A DNA stretch of 38,005 nucleotides from Thermodesulfovibrionia bacterium. GTDB taxonomy: Bacteria; Nitrospirota; Thermodesulfovibrionia; UBA6902; BMS3Bbin08. Where the stretch lies: positions 1 to 38,005 of the forward strand of contig JAUXYI010000025.1 of the NCBI GenBank assembly GCA_030694425.1, given 5' to 3'. Below are positions 26,287 to 36,523 of the stretch, in pieces (position 1 is the first letter of the stretch; every line of letters starts with the position of its first letter). The notes under the pieces were generated by a model. The model saw only the letters and a list, made by a program, of their open reading frames with translations. It did no database searches and was not told where the DNA came from. The position numbers and the translations under genes are program-made.

Positions 26287-26706
26287 ATGTTAGAAGTTAA
26301 CAAGTGGTTTTTTGTTCATCTAATTAATTTCTTAGTTTTGCTTGTGCTCTTAAATTACATACTGTTTAAGCCGCTTTTGTGTCTTATAACAAGAAGAAAC
26401 GACCACATAAAGGGCTCTCTTAACAGCGCTAAGGCGATGGATAAAGAAAAAGAAATTCAATTGCAAGCGGTTGAGACAAAACTGACCGGGGCAAGGAATA
26501 AGGCAAGGATAATATTTGAAGAGCTAAGTAAAGAAGGATTAGCAAAGCAAAAAGAACAAGTGGAGACGACTCAGAAAGATGCTGCAGAAATCAACAAAAG
26601 AGCAAAAGAAGACCTCGAAAAAGAAATCAAAAAAGCAAAGGAATCATTAAGAAAAGAAGTTGAAACATTTTCAAAAATGATTGTTGAAAAAATGGTAGGG
26701 GTATGA
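26287..26706 (+). CDS. atpF': ATP synthase F0 subunit b' (peripheral stalk)
   Basis: A 139-residue b-type subunit. One N-terminal membrane helix (VHLINFLVLLVLLNYILFKPLL) is followed by a long charged helix of the peripheral stalk (about 35-139). It contains the KPL and RRNDHIKGSL start of the stalk typical of b/b'. It would pair with AtpF to hold F1 static against the ring. First gene of the operon; its stop overlaps the atpF start by four bases (ATGA). Being shorter than AtpF and lacking a signal peptide, it is assigned as b' rather than b. Confidence 0.88.
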   Translation: MLEVNKWFFVHLINFLVLLVLLNYILFKPLLCLITRRNDHIKGSLNSAKAMDKEKEIQLQAVETKLTGARNKARIIFEELSKEGLAKQKEQVETTQKDAAEINKRAKEDLEKEIKKAKESLRKEVETFSKMIVEKMVGV

Positions 26707-27299
26707 AGAGAAATCAAAAATCAAAAATCAAAAATCAAAAATTCCTTAATTTTGCATTTTTAATTTTAAATTTTACATTTGTTACTGTTGCCTTTGCTGC
26801 GGAAGAAGCAGAGCATATATTTACATGGAAAGACTGGTTCTGGCCTGTTATAAATTTTGCAATTCTTGTTACTATACTCGTCAAATTTCTGGCAAAACCT
26901 GCAAAGGAGTTTTTCAAAAAACGGACAGAGCTGATAGAAAAATCTATTAAGGAAGCCGAGGAAGCAAAAGAGCTTGCGCGGAAGGCGCTCGTGGAGGTTA
27001 AGGAACGGCTCAAGAATACTGACCGAGAGATAGAGGAAATACTGAGCGCTACAAAAAAGGCAGGACAAAAGGAAAAAGAGGCTCTTATCGCGGAAGGAGA
27101 AAAGTTAAGGGATAAAATTCTTGAGCAGGCAAGGGCAAATGTTGAATTTGAGCTGCAAAAGGCAAAAGAAACAATAAAATCAGAGGCAGCGCTTATAGCG
27201 CTTGAATTAGCAGAAAAACAGATAAAAGAAAAACTTGGCAAAAAAGAGCAGGATGCGATTATAGACGAATACATAAAAAAACTTGAGGTAAAAAATTGA
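26703..27299 (+). CDS. atpF: ATP synthase F0 subunit b with repeat-encoded signal peptide
   Basis: A 198-residue peripheral-stalk subunit. Residues about 1-35 form a textbook signal peptide: a basic segment MKRNQKSKIKNQK, a hydrophobic core FLNFAFLILNFTFVTV and a cleavage-like AFA-A. Next come the membrane anchor (WPVINFAILVTILVKFLAKP) and the long charged helix. Signal-peptide-bearing b subunits are common in deltaproteobacteria and relatives. Residues 4-25 here are translated from the AT-rich repeat at 26711-26775, so the repeat supplies both the n-region and much of the h-region. It overlaps atpF' by four bases and atpH by four bases. Confidence 0.93.
   Translation: MKRNQKSKIKNQKFLNFAFLILNFTFVTVAFAAEEAEHIFTWKDWFWPVINFAILVTILVKFLAKPAKEFFKKRTELIEKSIKEAEEAKELARKALVEVKERLKNTDREIEEILSATKKAGQKEKEALIAEGEKLRDKILEQARANVEFELQKAKETIKSEAALIALELAEKQIKEKLGKKEQDAIIDEYIKKLEVKN
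26711..26775. repeat. AT-rich repeat inside the atpF 5' coding region
   Basis: Four tandem AAATCAA heptamers followed by the right module TTCCTTAATTTTGCATTTT and TTAATTTTAAATTTT. It matches the elements at 11536-11645 and 29409-29508, which are intergenic. Here it is read in frame as KSKIKNQKFLNFAFLILNF. Confidence 0.8.
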
Positions 27300-27847
27300 A
27301 CAAAAACCAGATTGCAAAAAAATACAGCAGGACATTGATTAATACATTTAATATTGCTGATATAAGCGGGATTCTTGACGGACTTCAGATTTTTTCAAAG
27401 GTAATTGATGCAAATAAGAAGCTAAAGCTCTTGTTCGCAAGCCGTATTTTTACAGATGACGAAAAAGCTCAGGCATTAAAAACCCTGCTTTCATATTTCA
27501 AAATATCCCAGCAGACTGAAAAATTTCTTAAGCTTATCATTATGCAGGGACATCTCCCTGCACTCAGAGAAATAATAAAGGCATCAACCGATGCCTTTAG
27601 CGAAAGGCTTAAAAAAGTAACAGCCCTTGTGGTATCGCCTGTCGCATTGGAAAAAATCTATCTTGACAGGCTTAAAAATGTCCTTAAGACATTGACCCAG
27701 AGGGATGTTGATGTCGAAAATAAAATTGACACATCACTTCTTGGCGGGTTTATTGTAAAGGTCGGCAGCACAGTTTATGACAGCAGTCTTAAAGGTCAAT
27801 TCCGTCTTTTAAGGACAGAATTGACTAAAAATATATCAATGAATTAA
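27296..27847 (+). CDS. atpH: ATP synthase F1 subunit delta
   Basis: A 183-residue OSCP/delta subunit that joins the peripheral stalk to the top of F1. Family features: the N-terminal six-helix domain beginning NKNQIAKKYSRTLINTF, the FLKLIIMQGHLPALREII segment, and the conserved C-terminal LLGGFIVKVGSTVYDSSLKGQFRLL. Translation starts at TTG 27296, overlapping the atpF stop by four bases (TTGA), which indicates translational coupling. Length is standard. Confidence 0.95.
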   Translation: MNKNQIAKKYSRTLINTFNIADISGILDGLQIFSKVIDANKKLKLLFASRIFTDDEKAQALKTLLSYFKISQQTEKFLKLIIMQGHLPALREIIKASTDAFSERLKKVTALVVSPVALEKIYLDRLKNVLKTLTQRDVDVENKIDTSLLGGFIVKVGSTVYDSSLKGQFRLLRTELTKNISMN

Positions 27848-27889
27848 AAATTCTTCCCAAAAATTTAATCTTTATGCGGGGGTGATTTA

Positions 27890-29407
27890 ATGGAAGTTAC
27901 AGAGCTTAAAGCAGAAGAAATCAGTCAACTGATAAGAAGGCAGATTACTGACTTTGAAAAACGCGTTGATGTAAGCGAAATCGGCACGGTTGTCAAAGTC
28001 GGTGATGGAATTGCAAAGGTTTACGGCCTTGATAAGGCAATGGCTTCAGAGCTTCTTGAATTCCCAAACGGGGTTTTCGGCATGGTTCTCAACCTTGAAG
28101 AAGATTCGGTAGGCGCCGTTCTCTTCGGCGAGGATACCCTTATTAAAGAAGGTGACATTGTCAAACGCACAGGCAGGATTATGGAGGTGCCTGTAGGAGA
28201 GGCCTTAATCGGAAGGGTAGTTAATGCAATAGGACAGCCAATTGATGGAAAGGGCCCGATAAATACAAAAGAAAAAAGGATAGTCGATGTAGTAGCGCCG
28301 GGTATTATTGACAGACAGCCTGTTAAAGAACCCCTTCAGACCGGGCTCAAGGCAATAGACTCTATGATTCCTATTGGCAGGGGACAGAGGGAACTTATTA
28401 TAGGTGACCGTCAGACAGGAAAAACCGCAATAGCTATTGACGCTGTTATAAATCAGAAGGGGAGCGGTGTTATATGCATATATGTGGCAGTCGGACAAAA
28501 GCGTTCCAATGTCGTCCGCGTCGTTAAAAAACTCGAGGAAGAAGGCGCATTAGAGCATACAATTATAGTTTGTACCTCAGCAAGCGAGCCCGCTCCTCTC
28601 CAGTATATTGCTCCCTATACAGGATGTGCAATCGGAGAATATTTCAGAGACAATGGGAAACACGCATTAATAATTTATGACGACTTGAGTAAACAGGCGA
28701 CTGCATACAGGCAGCTCTCTCTTCTGCTTAGACGTCCACCGGGGCGTGAAGCCTTCCCCGGAGATGTTTTTTACCTGCACTCAAGACTTCTTGAAAGGGC
28801 TGCAAAGCTCTCAGATAAGCTCGGCGGCGGTTCTTTAACAGCCCTCCCTATTATTGAGACACAGGCAGGAGACGTGTCAGGTTATATTCCGACAAATGTC
28901 ATATCAATTACAGACGGCCAGATATATCTTGAACCAGAACTTTTCTATGCAGGTGTAAGACCTGCGGTTAATGTGGGTCTCTCTGTAAGCCGTGTTGGAG
29001 GCGCTGCCCAGACAAAAGCGATGAAACAGGTTGCGGGTACACTCAGGCTTGACCTGGCGCAGTTCAGAGAACTCGCAGCATTTGCACAGTTCGGCTCTGA
29101 CCTTGATAAAACAACCCTTGCACAGATAGAGCGCGGCAAGAGAATGGTTGAGCTTCTTAAGCAAGACCAGTTCGTCCCTTTTGCATTAGAAGAGCAGATA
29201 ATAATTCTGTTTGCAGGCACTCAGGGTTATCTGGATGACCTTCCAATAGAATCTATTAAAAAGTTTGAGACCGAATTCCTCAGATATATAAAGGAGACCA
29301 AAGAAGATATCAGGGCAGAAATCAGGGAAAAGAAAGCGCTTGATGATACCCTTAAAGAAAAACTTGCTCATACCATAGAGGGATTTAAGAAAGGATTCCA
29401 AACATAG
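27890..29407 (+). CDS. atpA: ATP synthase F1 subunit alpha
   Basis: A 505-residue regulatory nucleotide-binding subunit of F1. The N-terminal beta-barrel contains [15 protein letters not shown] and is followed by the Walker A loop [14 protein letters not shown]. Next come the [49 protein letters not shown] block with the Walker B Asp, and [19 protein letters not shown] with the conserved arginine finger. Length and motifs are complete. GGGGGTGA precedes the ATG. It follows atpH by 42 bases. Confidence 0.98.
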   Translation: MEVTELKAEEISQLIRRQITDFEKRVDVSEIGTVVKVGDGIAKVYGLDKAMASELLEFPNGVFGMVLNLEEDSVGAVLFGEDTLIKEGDIVKRTGRIMEVPVGEALIGRVVNAIGQPIDGKGPINTKEKRIVDVVAPGIIDRQPVKEPLQTGLKAIDSMIPIGRGQRELIIGDRQTGKTAIAIDAVINQKGSGVICIYVAVGQKRSNVVRVVKKLEEEGALEHTIIVCTSASEPAPLQYIAPYTGCAIGEYFRDNGKHALIIYDDLSKQATAYRQLSLLLRRPPGREAFPGDVFYLHSRLLERAAKLSDKLGGGSLTALPIIETQAGDVSGYIPTNVISITDGQIYLEPELFYAGVRPAVNVGLSVSRVGGAAQTKAMKQVAGTLRLDLAQFRELAAFAQFGSDLDKTTLAQIERGKRMVELLKQDQFVPFALEEQIIILFAGTQGYLDDLPIESIKKFETEFLRYIKETKEDIRAEIREKKALDDTLKEKLAHTIEGFKKGFQT

Positions 29408-29408
29408 A

Positions 29409-29508
29409 AAAAATTAAATATTAAAAATTAAAAATAAAAATTATCGATAAATTTTATTAAAAAATAATTCCTTAATTTTGCATTTTGATTTTTGAACTTT
29501 GATTTAAA
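29409..29508. repeat. AT-rich repeat between atpA and atpG
   Basis: Left AT-rich arm from 29409, an ATCGAT centre and the right module TTCCTTAATTTTGCATTTT (29468 onward) that recurs elsewhere in the window. It fills the gap and leaves no visible ribosome binding site for atpG. Confidence 0.65.
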
Positions 29509-29511
29509 ATT

Positions 29512-30378
29512 ATGCCCACTTTAAGAGACATAAAAAGAAAAATAAACGCTGTTAAGAATACAAAGCAGATTACAAAGGCTATGAAGATGGTAGCCGCTGC
29601 AAAGCTCAGAAAATCGCAGACAAGAATGCTCGAAATGAGGCCTTACGCAGACAAGATGAATTCTGTGATTGCCAGCTTATCAGTGGACGGTGAAAGCCAC
29701 CACCCTTTACTAATCCCCCGACCAAGAAAAATTGTTGAGGTTATTGTTATGACAAGCGACAGGGGATTATGCGGTGCATTTAATTCTAATATTTTAAAGA
29801 CAGCGGCAAAATTTATCTCTGAACGGAAGCAAGAGGGTTTCAATATAAGCGTCAGCGTTATAGGCAAAAAAGCTTTTGATTATTTTAAAAGGCGTAATGT
29901 AGCTATGCGTGAGTCATGGGTAGGCTTATCAGGAAAAATGGTTTATTCTGATGCCCAGAAAATAGCAATTAACATTATAGACAATTATATTAATGAAACC
30001 TTAGATGAGATTTTTCTTATTTACAATGAATTTAAAACTGTTATGACTCAAAAGGTCTCAATTGCAAAAATCCTGCCCCTTGCTTCTATTGAAAAATCTG
30101 AGGAAACAACAGGGTTGCTCACATCATTCATATATGAACCCTCGCGAGAGGATATATTAAATCAATTTCTTCCTAAAAATATAGAGATACAGATTTACAG
30201 GGCAATCCTTGAGTCGCAGGCATCTGAAGAAGCTGCGAGAATGACGGCAATGGAAAATGCAACACAGAATGCAGATGAAATGATAAGTAAACTCACTCTC
30301 CAATATAATAAGGCAAGACAGGCGAGCATTACTAAAGAGCTTATGGATATAGTAGGCGGCGTAGAAGCTTTGAAATAA
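29512..30378 (+). CDS. atpG: ATP synthase F1 subunit gamma
   Basis: A 288-residue central rotor shaft. The N-terminal coiled-coil helix begins PTLRDIKRKINAVKNTKQITKAMKMVAAAKLRK, the hallmark of the family. The middle Rossmann-like domain contains SDRGLCGAFNSNI. The C-terminal helix has ESQASEEAARMTAMENATQNADEMI and ends NKARQASITKELMDIVGGVEAL. Length is normal. A clear ribosome binding site is missing because an AT-rich repeat abuts the start. Confidence 0.98.
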   Translation: MPTLRDIKRKINAVKNTKQITKAMKMVAAAKLRKSQTRMLEMRPYADKMNSVIASLSVDGESHHPLLIPRPRKIVEVIVMTSDRGLCGAFNSNILKTAAKFISERKQEGFNISVSVIGKKAFDYFKRRNVAMRESWVGLSGKMVYSDAQKIAINIIDNYINETLDEIFLIYNEFKTVMTQKVSIAKILPLASIEKSEETTGLLTSFIYEPSREDILNQFLPKNIEIQIYRAILESQASEEAARMTAMENATQNADEMISKLTLQYNKARQASITKELMDIVGGVEALK

Positions 30379-30477
30379 AATGTAAAACTTAAAAATCAAA
30401 AATTAAAATTGTGGAAGAAAGAATTTTAATTAAATAAAACTTCCTTAATTTTGATTTTTACATTTTGAATTTTTTTA
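30379..30477. repeat. AT-rich repeat between atpG and atpD
   Basis: AATGTAAAA-type left arm near 30379 and TTTTTACATTTT right arm near 30456, with the TTCCTTAATTTTGATTTTT module between. It is the third atp-operon gap or gene edge with this element and could form a long hairpin in the transcript. Confidence 0.65.
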
Positions 30478-30490
30478 ATGGAGGTTATAA

Positions 30491-31915
<1,425 letters not shown>

Positions 31916-31918
31916 ATT

Positions 31919-31985
31919 CAAAAATCAAAATGCAAAATGTATCCCGACTATTCGGGATGATTTTTGATGTTTAATTTTTGATTTT
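31919..31985. repeat. Repeat between atpD and atpC with TCCCGACTATTCGGGA core
   Basis: AATCAAAAATC-type outer arms (CAAAAATCAAAATGC / TTTTTGATTTTA) surround the palindrome ATCCCGACTATTCGGGAT. The core is the reverse complement of the one in the lepA-lepB gap, now carried inside an AT-rich element, so repeat families are nested. Confidence 0.7.
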
Positions 31986-32001
31986 ATTTTAGGAGAGATG
32001 G

Positions 32002-32412
32002 GTGGAGAATAAACTGAAATTAGAAATTGTCACACCTTACGGACTTGTTTTCAGCGATGAGGTAGATGAAATAGTTGCCTCTGGAAGCGAAGGCGAATTT
32101 GGTGTTTTACCAAATCATATCCCATTTTTTACAACACTAAAAATCGGGATACTCACATACAAAAAAGGGAATGAGACAGGATATTTTTTTGTTAACTGGG
32201 GATATGCTGAGGTTGGTCCTGATAAGGTCTTAATACTTGCTGACAGCGCAGAAAAATCTGAATATATAGATGTCCAAAGGGCTATTGAAGCAAAAAAGCG
32301 CGCAGAAGAAAGGCTTAAACAGGCTGAAAAAATTGACCATGCACGTGCAACAGCGGCGCTGGAACGGGCAGTAACAAGAACGCAGGTAGCAGAGAAAAAA
32401 CGGGCAAAATAG
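32002..32412 (+). CDS. atpC: ATP synthase F1 subunit epsilon
   Basis: A 136-residue rotor subunit that couples F1 to the c-ring and inhibits ATP hydrolysis. The N-terminal beta-sandwich has LEIVTPYGLVFSDEVDEIVASGSEGEFGVLPNHIPF, and the C-terminal helical hairpin has the A/R/K-rich pattern of the family. The start is GTG 32002, with AGGAGAG just upstream. Last atp gene; subunits a and c are not in this cluster. Confidence 0.96.
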   Translation: MENKLKLEIVTPYGLVFSDEVDEIVASGSEGEFGVLPNHIPFFTTLKIGILTYKKGNETGYFFVNWGYAEVGPDKVLILADSAEKSEYIDVQRAIEAKKRAEERLKQAEKIDHARATAALERAVTRTQVAEKKRAK

Positions 32413-32433
32413 TTATCCGATTTCCATCCCTCT

Positions 32434-33084
32434 ATGCTTAAACTCCTTATATTTGACCTTGACGGTACTCTTGCAGACACAAGTAAAGATATTACTGATG
32501 CTGTCAATTATGCCCTAAAGCCCTTTGGCGTGAAACCCCTTTCTGTAAGTGAGATTAAGGCGATGGTGGGTTCCGGCATAACAAAACTTATTGAAAGCCT
32601 GATTCCGGGGGAGAGGGATTTTTCTGCCAAAGAAGAGGCTGTTAAAAGATTTCTTGAATACTACTCAATACATCTCCTTGATTATACAAAACCATATCCA
32701 CAGGTAAAAGAGACTCTATCAAAATTAGGGGCTTATAAAAAAGCCGTTATATCAAATAAGAGAGAGGTTCTTTCCAAAAGGGTTCTTGAGGGCATTGGGC
32801 TGCTAAAATTTTTTGATATTGTTTTAGGCAGTGACAGCGTTTCAGAGAGAAAACCATCGCCGGTTCCAATATTTGAACTTTTAAAAAGATTTGGCGTATC
32901 AAAAGACGAGGCAGTCATAATCGGGGACAGCAACTATGATATTGAGGCAGGCAAGGCTGCGGGGATTAAGACTATAGCTGTAACCTATGGCTACCGCGAC
33001 AGAGAAGTCCTAAAAGGAGCTGATTTTATCATTGATAATTTTGGGGAAATTTTAAGAATACTGCCAGAGGTTGATAAAGTATAA
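32434..33084 (+). CDS. gph: HAD-superfamily phosphatase, phosphoglycolate phosphatase-like
   Basis: A 216-residue HAD hydrolase of subfamily IA. Motif I is DLDGT near the N-terminus (IFDLDGTLADT, nucleophile Asp8), motif II VISNK, the catalytic Lys lies in ERKPSPVPIFELL, and motif IV is IGDSNYDIEAGKAAG. A helical cap domain is inserted after motif I. The overall pattern is closest to phosphoglycolate phosphatase (Gph) or the pyrophosphatase PpaX; substrate specificity cannot be settled from sequence. It starts 21 bases after atpC and probably shares its transcript. It converges on the endonuclease Q-like gene with a 17-base gap. Confidence 0.85.
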   Translation: MLKLLIFDLDGTLADTSKDITDAVNYALKPFGVKPLSVSEIKAMVGSGITKLIESLIPGERDFSAKEEAVKRFLEYYSIHLLDYTKPYPQVKETLSKLGAYKKAVISNKREVLSKRVLEGIGLLKFFDIVLGSDSVSERKPSPVPIFELLKRFGVSKDEAVIIGDSNYDIEAGKAAGIKTIAVTYGYRDREVLKGADFIIDNFGEILRILPEVDKV

Positions 33085-33101
33085 ACATAAAAATCCTTGT
33101 A

Positions 33102-34376
33102 TTAAAACAAACTGCGCTGTTCGGTCTCTATATTTAAAGGTTTTTCTTCCTCTTTAATTTCGGCATCAGGCTGTTTGGAAAATATTGATATTCTGCCGTA
33201 TACTCCGTCATAGCCCGGAATAATATTTATATCCCCTGCCCTTACTTTTAAGATTCCATCGGCAATTTTTTTATCAGTAATTTTATAAAGTTCAGCCTCT
33301 GACAGGTCAATAAGGATTGCAAATTCAGTATTTGAGGTAACAAGTTTTTCATACTCTCTTTTAACCTTTACCGTATTGACTTTTGCATTAAATGCCTCCG
33401 CAATTATTTCCTCCAGCGGCACCATGTGTTTTGAAGGTATTGCATTATCCGGGATAAAACCTTCTTTTCTGTCAGCAATCTCATTTACCCTGTTCATCAC
33501 CCCAACAGTAAGAGGCTTTTTGCATACAGGACAGATATTGTTATGTTTTTTTGTTTCTTCAGGAGAAAATAATATATTGCAGAGCCTGTGGCCGTCATAA
33601 TGATATTTGCCTTCTTCAGGAAAGAATTCTACCGTATAGAGAAAACGCATTTTATCTTTTTTCTTAATTGCATCCATGATTTCATAGTAGTCCATTTTAC
33701 AGTTAAAGATATTTGTTTCTCTGCCGAGCTTACCGGGAGAATGGGCATCTGAATTGGATATCAAGGTAATTTTATCAAGCGCTGAAAGCCTCCAGTTCAT
33801 TTCAGGGTCTGAAGACAAGCCTGTCTCAATCGCATAAATGTATTTTGAATACTCCTCAAAACATTCCTCTATTGAGTCAAAACCTGAATTGCTTCCAAAA
33901 ACAGAAAACCACGGTGTCCATGCATGAGCAGGGACAAAAAGACAGTCCTCTGAAATATCCAGTACTATTTTTAATAAATCTTTTGCAGGAGTGCCGAGGA
34001 TTGGCCTTCCGTCAGAGGATAAATTTCCGCGCTTCCGTAATGCGCTGTTAATTTTTTCTGCAACCTCAATGCCCGGAGACATTATGATGTTGTGAACCCT
34101 TCTTACTTTGCCTTTGAATGAGTAGATACTGCTTATCTCTGCGGTGAGCATGAAAAACACAGACGGCTCTATCGAAGTTGTATAAAGTCCATTGCCTGCG
34201 GGCTTGAGCGTTGCTTTCAGGTTCGCAAAGTGGATCGGATGCGTGAAGTCGCCAGTGCCTAAAAGGTTTATACCTTTTTTCTTTGCCCACAAAGCCATAG
34301 TCGCAACATTCATGTCTTTGCTTGTTGCCCTGCTGTAGCCTGAATGGACGTGTAAGTCAGCGATTATTCTGCTCAT
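33102..34376 (-). CDS. PHP-domain protein of the endonuclease Q / YqxK type
   Basis: A 424-residue protein with an N-terminal PHP domain (ADLHVHSGYSRATSKDM, TGDFTHPIHF, ISNSDAHSPGKLGRE) and a zinc-finger region (CNILFSPEE, CPVCKKPLTVGVMNRVNEIADR), the layout of endonuclease Q. VPAHAWTPWFSVFGSNSGFDSIEECF and KGNLSSDGRPILGTPAKDLL-like text are characteristic of this family. Archaeal and Bacillus EndoQ nick DNA 5' to deaminated bases (uracil, hypoxanthine) and AP sites, so a DNA-repair role is likely. A C-terminal tail of about 40 residues is charged. It stands alone, convergent with gph. Confidence 0.88.
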   Translation of the reverse strand: MSRIIADLHVHSGYSRATSKDMNVATMALWAKKKGINLLGTGDFTHPIHFANLKATLKPAGNGLYTTSIEPSVFFMLTAEISSIYSFKGKVRRVHNIIMSPGIEVAEKINSALRKRGNLSSDGRPILGTPAKDLLKIVLDISEDCLFVPAHAWTPWFSVFGSNSGFDSIEECFEEYSKYIYAIETGLSSDPEMNWRLSALDKITLISNSDAHSPGKLGRETNIFNCKMDYYEIMDAIKKKDKMRFLYTVEFFPEEGKYHYDGHRLCNILFSPEETKKHNNICPVCKKPLTVGVMNRVNEIADRKEGFIPDNAIPSKHMVPLEEIIAEAFNAKVNTVKVKREYEKLVTSNTEFAILIDLSEAELYKITDKKIADGILKVRAGDINIIPGYDGVYGRISIFSKQPDAEIKEEEKPLNIETEQRSLF

Positions 34377-34453
34377 AACTGTTTTTATCTCCTTGACGTT
34401 TTATATGTAAAGTTTATTGAAAAACTTTACATATGGCAATCTAAATGTAAATT

Positions 34454-34573
34454 TTATTGGTTGTTTTTCCCTTCCATAATCTCAATCTCCTCTGGGGTTA
34501 ATTCGTACAGTTCATAGACCATTTTATCAATCTGGCGTTCAAGGGTAAAGATACAAATAAAGATACCAAGAAA
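34454..34573 (-). pseudogene. Remnant of a type II N6-methylase C-terminus (fragment B)
   Basis: Reading leftward, this in-frame stretch directly after the stop of the C39-like gene encodes FTLERQIDKMVYELYELTPE followed by EIEIMEGKNNQ and TAA. The pattern ERQID-x-x-VYELY-x-LTPEEI-x-I-x-EG is the well-known tail of N6-adenine methylases and Eco57I/TaqI-like enzymes. Nothing upstream belongs to such a protein, so it is a fragment. It picks up almost exactly where fragment A (37204-37350) stops. Confidence 0.7.
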
Positions 34574-36199
34574 CTACCAATCATATGTTGGTATATCATT
34601 TGGTCTTTCAAAAAGTTTGTAATGACTTCCTGTTGGTAAGGTCACCTTAAAATACTCATTTTTGATGTATAAATAACAGAACTTTGGGAATCTAATAAAA
34701 ACCTGTCTATATGAATTTTTCTTAGTCACTATGCTTATTAAAGCAGCTTTATTAGCTATGTATAGATCAGGCAGGGTTATTTCAGTCAACCAAAAAATAT
34801 CAGGCAATTGTTTTTTTATAACCTGTAGCATGTTTTCAGGAATTTTATTTTTTTCTGAATCCCTTTCTCTTAAATTCTCAATATAATCGTTTTTATTTAT
34901 GGACAAGGTTCGAGACACTAAAGGAGCGTTTCTCTCATTAATGATTTTATACAACCATGTATTATCCTTTTCAGATACTTTTTTATTCATATCAAACCAC
35001 CTTCTAATATCACCGATTAGATTAATTTCCAATTTATCTGGAAGCAACTTTATATTTTCCTTTGTGATAAAGATAATATGATCGGTAAGGTATTTTTTAG
35101 GATTTTTCTTTTCAGCCAGTTTAGAGGTTGGATAACAAAGATACATTCCAAAATTGTCATCGTGAATCAAAAAATTATCTACCCATGCTGATACTGGCCT
35201 GAAATGAAATCGAACTCTTCTGCTATATCGAATATCTGCCTCAGGTTGCCATGAGTCAGTACTTAATGTATGGCCTATTATAGGAACTACATGGAGATTT
35301 CCTGCACGAGTATGGAAAACAATAAACCCAGGAAATCCGCTTTCCATCCACGGATAGATACTTGCAGAAGGCGGCCAGCCAAATCTCTTGAATAAAAATT
35401 TGAACAGATTTATTGTAGATTCTTGATCGAATAATATTTCCTTTGAAAAAAGTTTTTGTTTTTTCATAACTTTCAATACCTTCTGTTTATCAAATAATAC
35501 ATCACTTCCCAAAGGTGCTCCATAAATTTGGTTAATATGATTAGGTAGTATCAATTTATTATTAGGACTCAAATTATTTAATATTGTTGCCAATGCAGAT
35601 TGCATGCAAAAAGAAGTAATATCGTTCTTTTGAAAAAAAGGTGCCCCGCGAATACTGAATTTTACTTTCTTGTTGCTATTATCACAAAAAGTGAAGGGAT
35701 AATCCTTAAAGGAATGGAAATAATAATTCATTAAGGGAATAGGAGTTCTATTTTTCAAAAGGTATTTCTGGGGGATTGCTGCCACTGAATACAGTAAATA
35801 GGATTGGCTCTTTTCACTTGATGAATAATTAACTATTACCGAACAAGAAAGGAAGGTGAGTTTCTTGTAATCAATCGTTTCGCGCTTTGTTATATTCTCC
35901 TGAACAAAAATAAGCTTATAAGCCCAAAGTTTTACGTCCGTGTTGATTGATTTGAAGTGTTTCTTAAGATATCTGAATTCATATTTTACTTCGGGATCTG
36001 TTCTGGGAGTGGCCTCATCTATCCATAGTGATTGAGCACCCTCTTTTCTCATAAGAGAGCATAATCTGTGGATAGGTCTTTTGTTTACAGTGTTATTGGA
36101 CCTTGAAGGTTTTTGGGGGGTGAAAGTACACTGAGCAATTATTTTAAAAAGAGAGGTTGATTCCAGTGGTATCCATTGACGCAAGGCCGGCTGTAACAT
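34574..36199 (-). CDS. Large protein with a C39-like (papain-fold) cysteine peptidase core, unknown function
   Basis: A 541-residue protein, AT-rich in codon use. I do not recognise a named family, but the middle shows a C39-like peptidase arrangement: Gln190, then Cys198 in DITSFCMQSALATIL, His303 in NLHVVPIIGH, and Asp347 in FLIHDDNFGMYL. This matches the oxyanion Gln, nucleophile Cys, His and Asp pattern. About 190 N-terminal and 170 C-terminal residues lack recognisable motifs. No signal peptide or membrane helix is visible, so it is probably cytoplasmic. ATG 36199 is used rather than TTG 36202; neither has a good ribosome binding site, and coupling to the 58-residue gene five bases upstream is likely. 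It could process the small upstream protein, but that is inference. Confidence 0.7.
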   Translation of the reverse strand: MLQPALRQWIPLESTSLFKIIAQCTFTPQKPSRSNNTVNKRPIHRLCSLMRKEGAQSLWIDEATPRTDPEVKYEFRYLKKHFKSINTDVKLWAYKLIFVQENITKRETIDYKKLTFLSCSVIVNYSSSEKSQSYLLYSVAAIPQKYLLKNRTPIPLMNYYFHSFKDYPFTFCDNSNKKVKFSIRGAPFFQKNDITSFCMQSALATILNNLSPNNKLILPNHINQIYGAPLGSDVLFDKQKVLKVMKKQKLFSKEILFDQESTINLFKFLFKRFGWPPSASIYPWMESGFPGFIVFHTRAGNLHVVPIIGHTLSTDSWQPEADIRYSRRVRFHFRPVSAWVDNFLIHDDNFGMYLCYPTSKLAEKKNPKKYLTDHIIFITKENIKLLPDKLEINLIGDIRRWFDMNKKVSEKDNTWLYKIINERNAPLVSRTLSINKNDYIENLRERDSEKNKIPENMLQVIKKQLPDIFWLTEITLPDLYIANKAALISIVTKKNSYRQVFIRFPKFCYLYIKNEYFKVTLPTGSHYKLFERPNDIPTYDW

Positions 36200-36204
36200 C
36201 AAAA

Positions 36205-36381
36205 CTATCTTAATACACCAGCAAAGTCTTTCTTCTTCTTCGCGTTATTATGCCATGCGGTCAACATAGATAAAGCTTCATTTTCTTCTCTTGTTTTTTC
36301 GCCTTTTAAGGCACGGCGAGGGATAGAAGATAATTCTCCATCTTTAATTTTTAAAGCTGCCTTTAACGCTTTTTTTGACAT
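36205..36381 (-). CDS. 58-residue basic protein upstream of the C39-like gene
   Basis: Begins MSKKALKAALKIKDGELSSI and ends near KDFAGVLR; rich in Lys and Arg with a helical-looking N-terminus. A ribosome binding site (AAAGGGG) lies six bases before the ATG, and a strong promoter lies about 140 bases upstream. The C39-like gene starts five bases after its stop, so the two are cotranscribed. No family recognised. It might be a substrate, chaperone-like partner or antitoxin; the sequence does not decide. Confidence 0.65.
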   Translation of the reverse strand: MSKKALKAALKIKDGELSSIPRRALKGEKTREENEALSMLTAWHNNAKKKKDFAGVLR

Positions 36382-36523
36382 AAAAAACCCCTTTCTTTTA
36401 GAATTGGAGAATTTTTGTAAAATACCAGAGACTCAAAGAAAAAATCAAGAAAATTAGGTGAATAAATTTTTTTAAGTTTAAGTTCGAGAATAGATTATCT
36501 GAACCAATGTTCATCTTAACATA

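Noticed and set aside
26711-26743. Tandem AAATCAA array considered as a CRISPR-like or VNTR structure
   Set aside because: There are no spacers, units are 7 bp, and the same array recurs as part of a dispersed bipartite repeat.
34574-36202. Read-through of the C39-like gene's TAG into methylase fragment B as one fusion protein
   Set aside because: The shared frame is likely coincidental; the C39-like protein has no methylase motifs, and fragment A shows the tail came from another gene.
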